Source: Hydnum rufescens UP504 (lineage: Eukaryota; Basidiomycota; Agaricomycetes; Cantharellales; Hydnaceae). Taken from it: a stretch of DNA of 55,461 bases. Position 1 is the first letter of the stretch. The number at the start of each line of letters is the position of its first letter. The position numbers and the translations under genes are program-made. Below the pieces are notes generated by a model. The model worked only from the letters and a program-made list of their open reading frames with translations, was not told where the DNA came from and made no database searches. Location: NCBI GenBank assembly GCA_014904985.1, contig MU129125.1:30270-85730 (forward strand). Reading direction: 5' to 3'. Shown here piece by piece: positions 9,198-20,559 of this stretch.

Positions 9198-12100
9198 ATG
9201 AAAGCCATGACAATTTGTCCAGGTAACAGAAGACATTGGAGCAATCATCTGCAAGGAACTACAGAAGCTGTTCCCACCTGTGAAGGACACACTGGAACCC
9301 TCAGGATCTACTCCACAGGGTTTTCCCAATGGTCAGCAGTGAAGGATATGTCCTGCCTGACCAACAGATTCACCCCCCTCCAAAACTGTACATACAGAAT
9401 CAGAAATGACATGTTTTTCTCCAATGATGAGAGTGATGATTCTGAAAATATATTCACCTATACCAACCCCATTTGTAGCCCCCCACCCTCAATCCACCTC
9501 CTTTCTGAAGATCCTAGACAAGCCACAGAAATCAAGGTGAAAATCCAATCACCCCAGACTGGAACCATCTGCACTGGAACTGCTCTACTGGACTCTGGAG
9601 CAACTGGGATGTTCATGGACCCAGCCTTTGCAAAGGAGAATGGACTAGATGTGCGGCCACTTGCCCACCCCATCCCAGTCTACAACATCAATGGAACACT
9701 CAATGAGATGGGGTCTGTCTGTGAAGAGGTAGAAGTCATCCTCCAGATTGACGACCACTCCGAATGGGTGGTGTTCTCCATGATCGGACTGGGTAAAACC
9801 AAATTGATCATCAGGCACACCTGGCTCCACCACCACAACCCAGAGATCAACTGGACAACAGGGAAGCTGACACTGACCTAATGCCTGTCTGACTGCTGAG
9901 CAATGATCTGGAGAATATAGAATATGGAATGCCAATGAGAGAGAGGTGGTCGGAGGGCTGCAGAGACACCCAGGAATGAACCCACACCACCGGACAACGA
10001 TGACAAGACCCTGACCTTAGAAAAAGGGGATGCTATCTTTGCAGCCCACTTCCCTGATGACAGCAAACACTCTGAGATTGTCTGAGCAATGTCCACCCCT
10101 TCTCAGAGGTTGGCAGAGGCCGCTAAGGTGAAAGCAAACAAACCTGCCAAAACCTTCAAGGAGCTTGTACCTGAGGAATTCTGCAACTTCTGAGATGTGT
10201 TTTCCAAAGACCCCCCTGACCAACTCCCCACACAGAAGCCATGGGACCACCACATCAAGTTTCAAGAAGGAACTCAGCTGCCTCCTCCCACCAAACTGTT
10301 CCTGCTGTCCCCAGGTGAACAGAAAGAACTTGACAACTTCCTGAAAGAGAATCTCACTTCCAGTCAAATCCACCCATCAAAGTCTCCAATGGCCACTCCA
10401 GTGTTCTTTGTAAAGAAAAAGGATGCAGGGTTCTACCTAGTCCAGGACTGCCAGAAACTCAACAACATCACGGTCAAGAACACATACCCCTTACCCCTGA
10501 TTTCTGACATCATCAATTGACTCCATGGAGCCAAAGTGTTCAGGAAACTTGACCTCTGGTGGGGATTCCAGAACATCTGAATGGCAGAAGGAGACAAATG
10601 GAAAGCAGCATTCCGGACAAACCAAGGACTGTTTGGACCATTGGCAATGTTCTTCAGACTCTGCAACTCCCCAGGACATTCCAGAACATGACCAACAATG
10701 TCCTCTGGGAATGGATTGACAATGGAGTATGCATTGTGTATCTAGACAACATCTTGTGCTTTGCCAAGACTTGAGAAGAGTATGTCCAAGGAGTCCAAGG
10801 CATCCTACAGACACTCCAGGAGAACAAACTCTTCCTGAAACTGGAGAAGTGTGAATTCTTCTGGGATCAGATTGAGTACCTAGGGATGATATTCACACCA
10901 GACCATGTGGAGATGGACCCTGTCAAAGTCGGAGGTGTAATGGACTGACCAGAGCCCAAAAACCTGAAAGAAATGCAGTCATTCTTAGGGTTCATTAACT
11001 TCTATTGATGATTCATTCAGGACTTTGCCAAGGTTGCCAGACCTCTGAATGACCTCACCCAGAAAGACACCCTTCCAGTGGACCAATGCAGAACATAACA
11101 CCTTCCTCAAACTGAAAGCCCTCGTCACCTCTGCCCCAATCCTAGTATTTCCCTTGGAGTCTGGACGCTTTTGGGTAGAAGCAGACACCTCCGGGTATGC
11201 AATGGGAGCCATACTCTCCCAACTCCAAGATGACAGGAAGTGGTACCCAGTGGGTTTCTTGTCAAAAAGCTTATCTGAAGCCAAGAGAAACTATGACATC
11301 TACAACAAGGAGCTCTTAGCCATCATCTGAGCCTTAGAAGCTTGGAGACACTACCTCAAAGGTTCCCCTCACCCGGTCAAGATCTTGATGGACCACCAGA
11401 ACCTCCAGTACTTCTGGTCTGCCCAGAAGCTGAACTGGAGGCAAGCCCAGTGGAGCATATTCCTCTCTCGGTTCAACTTCACCCTCCAGCACCATTCCAG
11501 GACACAGTCAGGGAAACCTGATGCCCTCTCATACTGGTCAGACCACCCACATGGGGACTCCAACAATTCTGATGTGGTTCTCCTGAAACCAGCTACCTTC
11601 CAGGCATGAGCCACTGACTCTCCAGAGGTCATTACAGTCAAAGGGCCAAGCCAGAGTCTGATGGCACAGATTAAGTGGGTGATGGAGATCAATGACAAAG
11701 TAGTCCAGATTGTTAAGGAGCTCAATGGAGATGGACCGAAGACACACCTCAAGGATTGGGAGCTCCATGGCTCCACAGTTCTCTTCTGAGGCTGTGTATA
11801 TGTCCTGCTAGACTCCAAACTTCATCATGACCTTGTGCATGAGCACCATGATACCCCAACCACAGGTCACCCTGGATGGTGGAAGATGTACGAGCTGGTG
11901 TCCCACCACTACTGGTGGCCTGGGATGTCTCAATACATTGTGACCTATGTCTCTGCCTGTGACACTTGCAACTGGACACAAACCTTCCCCTCCAAGCCAT
12001 CCAGAACACTCCACCCCAACCCTGTGCCAGACTGTCGATGGCAGGTCATATCTGTGGACATGATCACAGAACTCCCGGAATCACATGGATTTGACAGCAT

Positions 12101-13195
12101 GATGATCGTTGTTGATCAATTATCCAAACAAATCCATGCAATGCCCACAACCACCACAGTTGATTCTGCCAGGGTCACCCATCTGTTCTGAGACAATGTG
12201 TGGAGACACCATGGCCTTCCAGAGACTATCATCAGTGACCGAGGCACCACCTTCACTTCCAAGTTCATGAAGGAACTGAACTCACTCCTTGGTGTTAAGG
12301 TGAACTTCTCGATGGCATTCCACCCCCAGATGGATGGACAGATGGAGCACATCAATCAGGAAATTGAGCAATACCTCTGGATCTTTGTTAACCACTGGCA
12401 GAATGACTGGGCAGAATGGCTCCCTATTGCAGAATTTGTGTATAACAACCATGTGCACTCCTCTACATGCCAGACCCCATTCCAGCTGGACTCTGGACAG
12501 GACCCTTGCCTTGGCATTGAGCTAGTCCATTCTGGGATGATTGAGGCTGCCTTGGACTTCATCACTCAGATGCGGAAGGCCACAGATGAAGCCCAGTCTG
12601 CCTTACAGAAGGCTGCAGAGGACATGGCACACTTCTACAACACCCACCACATGGATGCTCCGGAATACACAATTGGTGACCAAGTTTGGCTGGATGCACA
12701 TGACATCTCCACCAACCACCCCACCAAAAAACTCTCTGACAAATGGCTTGGGCCCTACAAGGTTGATAAAGTCATCTCCCACTCTGCCATCCATCTCAAA
12801 CTCCCTGCCTCCATGAGGATCCACCCAGTGTTCCATGTATCCAAACTCTGCCCTTTCTGGCCAGACCCAATCACAGAGTGTACAGCCCACCCCCCACCAC
12901 CTCCAATCTTACAAGGAGGTGAAGAAGAGTACGAAGTTGATGAATCAAAAAATCCAGGTATTTCCACTGGAAACTCCAGTACCTGGTGAAATGGAAAGGG
13001 TATCCAGCTTCTGACAATGAATGGGTCCCCAAAGCCAACCTGGAAAATGGCCCCAGAAGCCATTCAGGGATTCCACTGGACTCATCCAGAGGCCCCAAGA
13101 TGCATTAATGCCTTGGAGTTTGCATCAATACCATTCAGGACCACCCAGTTCCTTATGGAATCTCCAATGGACCTCCTGGACTGGTCAACACACTG
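9198..13195 (+). pseudogene. Ty3 copy 1 pol (protease, RT, RNase H, integrase, chromodomain) remnant
   Basis: 9198-9881 is still open and carries the retropepsin motif ALLDSGATG (about 9585-9611). RT follows from 10197 (SPMATPVFFVKKKD; palm motif IVYLDNILCFA at about 10736, the second catalytic Asp changed to Asn). RNase H/connection is at about 11049-11610 (ILVFPLESG, LFWVEAD-type region, DHQNLQYFWS). Integrase spans 11835-12880 with the HHCC region, VDMITELP, SDRGTTF and the Glu-containing stretch. A frameshifted chromodomain lies near 12930-13080 (LQYLVKWKGYPASDNEW). More than ten TGA codons and shifts interrupt it. It supplies the 1.35 kb (9222-10575) missing from copy 2. Confidence 0.9.
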
Positions 13196-13271
13196 ATGAA
13201 TCCAAGGAACAATGTATTTACAATGAGGAAAAACTAAAAGGGGGGAGAGGGTGATGGAACAACAACTCAGA

Positions 13272-14126
13272 CTACTCATTGTCCTCATCCTTGTCATCAT
13301 CATCTTCCTCATCATTGCCATTACCAGCCTCACTTCCTGTTATGATGACAGGCCCCTCTGTGTGCTGATGCTTGACCCCACACCCAGACAACAGACCCTC
13401 ACCTGAAACTGGCATGACTGCTCTGGACCTGATCCCCATCCATTCTGGACTTGGAACTGAAGGGTGAGAAACAACTGGACAAGAAACCAGATGATGGGCA
13501 ATGGTCTGAAGGGACCTCGCATCTCCCCCACCAACAACACCATATCCACTGCAGCTTGGGCCTGCTTCTCCAAGGCCTTGGCCAACCATTTATGTGCAAG
13601 CACACTTTGTTCCATGGCTACTGCCAGTCAGAGCTGGACATCTGCCGCAGGAACATGGCCATGGCCCCAACCTGTTGATGGCTCTGCTCTGGACACCCCT
13701 TTGATGCCCAGCATGCATCAGACTTTCACCACAAAGCATGGCTGACATGCCTGTGCTCCCAGCTTGTCCACCTGTGGGATGCAGGAGATCCAGTGCTGAA
13801 CACAGCAGATGCACACAGTGGACCTGGAGGATATTGTTAGAAAGTATGCAGAACTTCAATAGGACACAGACTCACAGCTGGTTCACAGAGTCCTCACGGA
13901 CCCTTCTTGTGGTAGCCTCCACAGCAGCCCTAGCCTCCTTGGCAGCCTTGGCCTCCACAGCTTCCTTATGATGTGCCACCTCAGCTGCCTTCCACCTCGC
14001 TTCCTCCCTCTTCTGCTCCTCCTCCATGAGCCTGGCCTCCTCCTCCTGAGCCTCCCTTAACACCTGTGCAGCCTCTTCATGGTGGTGACAAGCTTCTTTG
14101 AATGGAGAGTGAGTATTGCCTGACAT
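13272..14126 (-). pseudogene. Antisense spliced gene of the Ty3 element, decayed copy
   Basis: Exon 1 (14126-13876) encodes a charged coiled coil (REAQEEEARLMEEEQKREEA). Exon 2 (13823-13272) begins STVCICCVQH and continues with the Cys-rich stretch and KALEKQAQAA. The intron between them (13875-13824) begins GTGAGTC and ends CTCCAG, at the same place as in copy 2. In-frame TGA/TAG codons from CpG decay break exon 2. The start MSGN is the one shared by both copies. The role is unknown. Confidence 0.65.
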
Positions 14127-14197
14127 GTTACATGGTACAAAACCTCCAGATATTTTCATGGATTGGTCCTTCTAGCCCACTCGGGACAACCAGGCTT

Positions 14198-14209
14198 AAG
14201 AGGGGGTAA
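14198..14209 (+). promoter_or_regulatory. Polypurine tract, Ty3 copy 1
   Basis: AAGAGGGGGTAA lies immediately before the 3' LTR start (TGTCAG at 14210). It would prime plus-strand DNA synthesis. Confidence 0.8.
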
Positions 14210-14766
14210 TGTCAGAGTTCATCTGTTTCCCAGTTAATTCTGGTTTTGGTTCCAGTTTTGGTTCTGGTTTTGGTTCTGGTCTGTTTCTGATTTGCCCCTG
14301 CCTCCATTTTGTCTTCTCTTCATTTCCTTTACTTCCAGCTCCCACACACTTACCCCTGGCCCTGTTCCTGTTCCCTCCACTTTCCTGTCCCCTGCCCACT
14401 CCCCCTCCTGTGCTTGCCCCCTGTAACCACCTCTCATTAAGTGATCAAGTCCCTGTAGTATAGGAACTATGTATAAGTAATCCAAGGGCGAAGTCCAGAG
14501 ACCCAGCTTTGGTCTCTCAGGATTTCCACTTCTACTCCAGACTACAGCTCCGAGTGTTTTCCAGCTCATTTCACGAGCTTAAGGCCTGTTGTGCTCACTT
14601 TCGCCCAGACCCTTCCAGGCTACAGGATCCCTCCTCCATTCTCTTGCCCTTTACTATCTTACTCTCACCCAGATTTATTCAGACTCAGCTGGACTTACAC
14701 CAGACTTAGTCAGGTTTATTTGTGTTTACACTTGTTTGGTGCTCTTGTCACAGCATGGCCCTGACA
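14210..14766 (+). repeat. Ty3 copy 1, 3' LTR
   Basis: The LTR is 557 bp with TGTCAG...CTGACA ends and a TATAAGTA box at about 14472. It is about 25 bp longer than the 5' LTR because of extra TTTTGGTTCTGG repeats near its start. It retains the AGCTTTGGTCT start motif. Confidence 0.9.
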
Positions 14767-14771
14767 TCCTC

Positions 14772-15258
14772 CAACATGAATGGGAATGTCATGACATAGG
14801 CCAACCAAATTGACCTGGTGACCTGAGACTCCACAGAGATGCCAATCTTTCCCAGAGGGGTCCATTGGTAATTCCAAAATATTTTGAGTAAACTGGGCCA
14901 TCATGTTCAATTCACTACTGTTGTTGATTAACATTGTGCAGGCCCATCCCATAATAGTTCCTTGGATTTTCGCTGTGCTCATTGCCAAGAATGACAGGCT
15001 AAATGAGTAATCTGAATTTTTGACACTAAACACCCAGTTGTGTTCAATTTCAAGCTGGCACCTGTAATATTCTTCAGCTTGATCTTCTGTATTTGGAATT
15101 GAATTGGTATCATTGAATGCATCATCATTGAATGTCTCATCATCAGAGTCAAATTCAATAGCATTGGTAGTCTGAATATCTTTTGGAGGTCAATTAACAT
15201 ATGGACACTTAGGCCCCTTTCTGGTATCAAGTGGTTTGATTCTGTAATCAACCAAGCT
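14772..15258 (-). pseudogene. RetroX protease region piece
   Basis: Minus-strand reading from 15250 gives RKGPKCPYVN, then CQLEIEHNWVFSVKNSDYS, then GWACTMLINNSSELNMM. These align with RetroX at 37000-37300 (INRPPK, RQLEIEHKCEFNIQKLNYS, YPYTMIIDNGN). The retropepsin-like Asp of IDNG is Asn here, so the site is lost. The piece continues the gag at 28428-30262 across the foldback insertion and is cut by Ty3 copy 1 at 14771. Confidence 0.7.
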
Positions 15259-16169
15259 GGCTGACACCAGCCTGGTCAGCCAATTATTGGTATCTAACTA
15301 GATACTTCACAGGTTGCATTTATATACTCTAACTAGATATCAGACCCAGGGGGCCCCTGGCCATTAGGATTATTTATTTATTATCATTATATACACTAGG
15401 CTCACCCAGTGGGGCTATGGTTGCCGAAGTTATGGTTTGAACTGCAGAAACCCAAGTTCAAACCATAACCTGACTGTGGTCAGGTCTCATTGCGGTCAGG
15501 TTTTTCCACTTTCCTATTCGGTCCGGTTGCGGTTCGGACCTCTCATGTACTGTGGAAACCGGTTCAAAACCGGGTTCAAACCGAAACCTGTATCACTAAT
15601 TACATAGAAAATCATATTGTACATATGTACATATCCACATATGCCATATAGAACTTGCTTTCTGTACATAGTTGAGATAAATGCCAAATTCCTCTGAGGG
15701 TTGTCCAAATGAGTGGGAAGGAAATCAGAAACTCAGAAGATACGTACCTGGACATCCTTCGCAAAGTTCAGATATTGGCACACTGCCCTTCTTCTCACCT
15801 ATGCACTTGTATTTTTGTTTATTATTGGGAGCTTTTAATCTTTGCCAAGGAAGACTTCCACAAGAAGTACATGAACATGTGCCCAAGACCTTTGAGATCA
15901 TTGTGCCGTGACTGTTCTGTGTACATGAAATCTACGAAGAGCTTCAGGGTGAGAAGCATCCCAGTTTTTAGATAAGATCTTACCTATCAAAGTCTGTATC
16001 ATGCAGTTTTGAGTCTCGCATATCAGCAAGGGGCATAGTAAGGTAAACAGAGTGAGGTTGCAAAGGAATATGGGATCCTGTATGGGTACTTCTCTCCATA
16101 ATGTTGTATACAGATCTTCGCTCAAGCCGAGCAAAATACAATGACATTGCAGGATGAACAAGGGAGATG

Positions 16170-17126
16170 TAAGATGAAGGGGACTTCCATAGAGATTTAT
16201 TGTGGCGGAACGATCAACAAGGTCGATGACCGCAGAGTATCTATTTCTATTTGGGGTGTGATGGTTCGGCAATCCATGGGAATTACCATCATCAGGTTGC
16301 TGGTGTCTGATGGGCAGTAGGCCACTCACGAAGAGGACATGGTTTTGAAGTACACCATTTTCTTTGCTGGGTATAGCAGTACCACAGCAACTTGTCCGTC
16401 ATCAATGCTGTCGTCATCTGCATCTCACGAGAGCATGGTACTGAGCACCAGTGGGGTGTTAGATGTGTAGTCGTCCTGATATTGTAATTCATGGGTTATA
16501 TCAAGGTTGGGATAAGAGTTGACAAATACTGCTACATCTTGCCAACAGCACACACTGGTTACACCTCAGCAAATGTCATTAAAATTTGGGGGCTCACATT
16601 CGTCATGCATCCATTTGCAAAAGCCAGTCCGTCTTGTTGTCCTCCACCTCCATGATATTACAAACCAATTCCACACCTGCATCTTGACAGCAATTGATGA
16701 CCTACATCGATTAGTATTAGCACAAAAGAAAGTGGGGTAAAGGGGAATCAAACTCGGACATCTGGATCGAAGTGTGGTATCTGCTTCAATGGGGAGTCTG
16801 TCTCCCATATTGCCTGAACACACCTTTGAGAAAGATCCATGGCACCAAGTGTACTGAGATATGCGTTGGACAACATGACATCAACGCATGCTGCCAATAG
16901 ATTTAGGACCTTCCCTAGGACTAGTGCTCAGTCCGAGACAAGGTCTGGAGGTAGTTGCGGGCGCGAAAAGTCGGCTTGAAGCAACAAAAAGGTCTTGAAG
17001 TAAGGCCCGTTGTAGTTCATGGTTTCCAACTTCACAGAAACATGATACATCCTTGTGATGGCGGATTGGTATCGACTCAAATTCGGCTGAAGATGAGACG
17101 ATTTCAAGCAAGCCCTTGAGTTTCAT
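16170..17126 (-). pseudogene. Captured BRR2 (SNRNP200) C-terminal Sec63-domain fragment
   Basis: BRR2 is the DExD/H helicase that unwinds U4/U6 during spliceosome activation. Minus-strand reading gives KLKGLLEIVSSSAEFESIP and IRHHKDV, then YFKTFLLLQADFSR, VLNLLAACVDVMLSNA, LGAMDLSQRCVQAIWETD and LKQIPHFDPDV, then DAGVELVCNIMEVEDNKTD, and VAVFVNSYPNLDI followed by GQVAVVLLYPAKKM. These are, in order, the second Sec63 unit of BRR2. At least three frameshifts and several stops break it. A 52-nt intron (16753-16702, GT...TAG) is still present between HFDPDV and the DAGVE piece, so capture was from DNA rather than mRNA. It lies antisense to the transposase. No helicase domains are present. Confidence 0.9.
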
Positions 17127-17149
17127 TTTGCCTGTTTTCAATGGTTTTT

Positions 17150-18515
17150 ACAGCGATCTCAGAGAGGAAGGTATGCGTACTTGTTGATATTTGCACATGT
17201 CGATTTGTCCGAGATTGTTGGTGCTACCTTGGACAAGGTGTCTGAAGGCATCAAGAAGGAAGTCCTGTAGATTATTCTCAACAAAGAAGTGTACCGAGAG
17301 TGCGAACGTACCTGCGATTACGGCGGCACAAGTCCCCAACATGTGGAGGCATTCTTAGCGAGTTTGAAAGTTTTGACGTTCACGATGTTCAGGCGATCCG
17401 ATAATATTGATATCAGATAGTGGCGTACTGTAGACTCGGCGCATCCTTTGAAGAATGACCTATGGGCAACTCGTAACAAAACATCTTCATCAGATAATTA
17501 CTTCCCTATGATGAAAGACTTACCCCGTGGAGCACATACCAGTGTGTTGCGTAACGACAAAACTGGGACCAAGGTCACACATCTGTCGTTAGCCATATAT
17601 GTCAAGTCGCCCGAGTTTGTCGCTTTGATACCGGACTGGAGAGGATGAAGGGATAGGGGACGACATATGTATCGGAATGAGGAGTGGGCGCAATTTATCA
17701 TGGCAATCATCGGTGATGGGAAGTGCGGGATGCTGAAACTTAGTTCGAAGTGGTTCATCGTGTCACTTGCACGTGACTCAACATTATGGCAAGTTCTTGA
17801 TGTCAGGCCTTCAAAAGAAAGAGAGGTGGAGAATGAATACTGTGAAGGTGTTCTCGACATTTTCAATCAGGTCATTAGTCTCATCAAGACCCTTGTCACG
17901 AATGTACCGATGGCACTGAAGGTGGCAGGCAGCACAACCCCAGGTCTGAGTTATCTGTTCTAATGTGTCTGGCAGCTGCTGGCTGCTCTATGGCTTTGTA
18001 GTGTGATTTCGCATATTCGGCCCCCCACTTGCGTCTGGAATCTGGACTTACCTCCTTGGACCTGGATTACCACTTCGCGACTTTTCTGGCTCATGGCTGG
18101 ACACCATTTCTGGTGTGGGACCAACAAAATATAAACACCTTTCTCCTCGAGGCTTACCATTATGTGTATGTGGTGTACTGCCAGTGAGCCTTGCACCTAT
18201 ACCACACCGTGCCACTCAAGTCCTAATGTCCTTGAACAGCTTGCAATCTTCAGTGTCCGGAGCTGTATTGGCGACAGTTTTGTCCATTATACGACAAGAG
18301 AGATGCTTGCTTATTCCAAACAAACCCCTTCCCGGGCATAGCAAACCCACCCTTTTCCTTCGTTCACAGTGTAACTGCCCAGACATACGATGGAAAGGAG
18401 CATGTAATCCTATTGTGAGTGCACCTGGTTCCAACTGATCCAGCAGTATTCTACCACGCCTGTTTAGCTCCCCCGAGAATGAGGCCAGGATTGAATCTCT
18501 TGTGGAGTCCTTCAA
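17150..18515 (-). pseudogene. Unrecognised multi-exon module, shared with 38300-41244
   Basis: Minus-strand exon-like pieces include SFFKGCAESTVRHYLIS...NIVNVKTFKLAKNAS.CWGLV (about 17465-17310), then GT...CTACAG intron at about 17309-17263, then DFLLDAFRHLVQ. A GTAAGT...CATAG intron precedes it (about 17525-17462). The same module occurs on the minus strand at 40900-40560 (SFFMSHAK...DIANIKTLGLA.YASACWELV). I do not recognise the protein. It lies directly upstream of the BRR2 fragment on the same strand but is not part of BRR2. Whether it belongs to a captured host gene or to RetroX-type sequence is unresolved. Confidence 0.45.
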
Positions 18516-20559
18516 TATGGGATTCAGGCAAGTTTTCTGTACATCGCACCCAGTTCATTCTGATGAAAATTTTGCCTGCCTGGTGCAGCCCATTCGCTTG
18601 GCTGACTATTCACATCCACATTTCCTTCACTACCCACCGACGTTCGCTCCCGATATGCCCTCCGCGGTTCTCCACCTCAGCAAAAAATGCTCAAATCTGC
18701 GTCCTCTGGACTGGAATCAAGAAGACGCAGAGCGCACAGGGCTGGCCAAAAGTGCTACCAGTAACCCGTGTTCGAACATTGTCCTTCACGAACGCGCAAG
18801 TGTTGACAGCCATTTGTGCCGTCTCACAATCACAATCGCCATCCCACCCACACTCTTCCTTCTCCCAACCTCTCCCACAACTCAGGCCCGGTCCTCACTT
18901 GGGCCATCTCCAACAGAGGAGATCCACCTCCACAAGTGCGAGTTCAGCATCACGATTGAGGCCTTTGACATCACAGGTCGCATGACACAGACAAATGTCG
19001 TCCAGTTCCTCATTCGCGCATGCGTGCCCTGACCGTCCTGTGCCCCTACACCCACCTTACTCTCGCCATCCTCAGCACGGTCTGCAATACTTCTACCAAC
19101 ACATCCAGCCGCTGTCCGTCTGTCAGCAGCAGCACATGCTCGGATTGATGCCGCCTGAGTCAGAATCTTGAGATGACTCTCTCGCGTGTGTTCTCTGTGG
19201 AGGGGACAGGCTGGAGTGCAAGACAACACAGGCGGAGCTCGCATTCGTCTCACTTGACACATTCTATTATTCTCTGAAGGCATGGATGCGTGCCATATAT
19301 GAGTTGACATGTGCCCCACGCATGGGGTCCCAAAATCATTCATTTCTTATCCCACCTTGCTCCTACCATCTCATCGTGTTTCTTTCCTCTCTATACCTTT
19401 CTTTTCATCATTCATATCATGATACCTCCAGTCATTTCATTCCAGTATCATATGTGTACGACCTGACATCATTCCTCATTTTGATCCTTCTGCCTTTTTA
19501 CCCCAAGCAAAGCCACAACTGCTCTGGCAATGATCATCCAGTAGATTCCAAGATAACTGGATGCAACTAAGTTGAGCATCGGCGCTATGATACAGGATAT
19601 TCACTCACTGAAGAGACTTGCTCTTGGGGCATTACTTCGTACTGGGAAGCCCAAAATCCAAGGAACCACATCTGCATGCTACAAGGAGAGTCAAACCAAC
19701 ATTATAGGATCAAGATGCGAGAGTGTGCTCACACGTGGTCATGTGTAAGGATAGCAAGTGCAGACACACATGAATAGCCTTCATGGGTAAGGCCGGTCGA
19801 GAAAGAGAACACTTTCATCCCCTACAGCCCAAAGTTATTTGGATAGAGGGTCTGGTTGATTGTGGTGGAATTGAGCTCTCTGCGTCAGAGATACTAGAGC
19901 AATTTGTATGCCACATCTTGATGGTATGAACCTTCGGGCATAGATCTCTAAGGAATGCATTTGCTTCTGGGGTGTCAAGTTTGTCACTGGGAGATAAGAG
20001 ACCAGAGATAATGGAATTGGGTCCTCACCTGGGGAGGGCTATCTGGGAAGAGCAACAAATTATTCACACCCAGCGATCTCGGTGGATAGATCGAAATCGA
20101 CGGGGAAGTAGGTGACCCTTAGAGACCGAAATATACAATTAAGGATTGGGTCCTCACCTGAGTGGGGCTGTCCGGAAAGCGACAAACCATAGCAATATTT
20201 GGTTGATGGAGACGTAATTGGGCATCGTCTTAGGCGGAATGAATAGATTTATTGACTACCAAGAATGGAGGAGTGTTCAGGGTGGGGATGTAGTTAGGTG
20301 CACAGGCAAAACTCACAGTAATTTGGACAGTAGTGTGTGAATAGTAGAAGTGCCAGGTCCGTGACCTCAAAGAGCTACGCACTCAGCATTGCTTTAATAT
20401 ACAAGATATAAGACGGCATGCAAAAGAATGGCTCATATCGATTGTGCGCAGAATGTATATTGCTATGGGGCTGCGGGGGGTGGGAACCTATTGTAGATCA
20501 GTGGCAAAAATGGTGGAAATAATAAGATCTGTTCCAATACTTTTTGTACTCCCACTAAG
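18516..20559. other. hAT interior, no recognised gene
   Basis: Open frames at 18419-19032 (plus) and 18882-19343 (minus) overlap each other and show no motif I can name. 19370-19520 is pyrimidine-rich. The rest holds no recognisable feature up to the transposase start. Confidence 0.4.

Larger units (their letters stand above)
6854..14766 (+). mobile_element. Ty3/Gypsy chromovirus, copy 1, CpG-depleted
   Basis: This complete but dead LTR retrotransposon has LTRs at 6854-7385 and 14210-14766, both TGTCAGAG...CCCTGACA, and is flanked by the 5-bp target duplication TCCTC (6849-6853 and 14767-14771). Order: LTR, primer-binding site, gag, protease, RT, RNase H, integrase, chromodomain, antisense gene, PPT, LTR. 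Against copy 2 the differences are mainly CG to TG or CA, creating TGA stops from CGA codons throughout. It lies inside the protease region of a minus-strand RetroX element, whose two halves resume on each side. A 776-bp hAT derivative interrupts its gag. Confidence 0.95.

Noticed and set aside
9198..9881. Intact stand-alone protease gene in Ty3 copy 1
   Set aside because: It is open only because the segment has few CGA/CAG-type codons to lose; gag upstream and RT downstream are broken, and the first residues are an out-of-frame join to the zinc-knuckle region.
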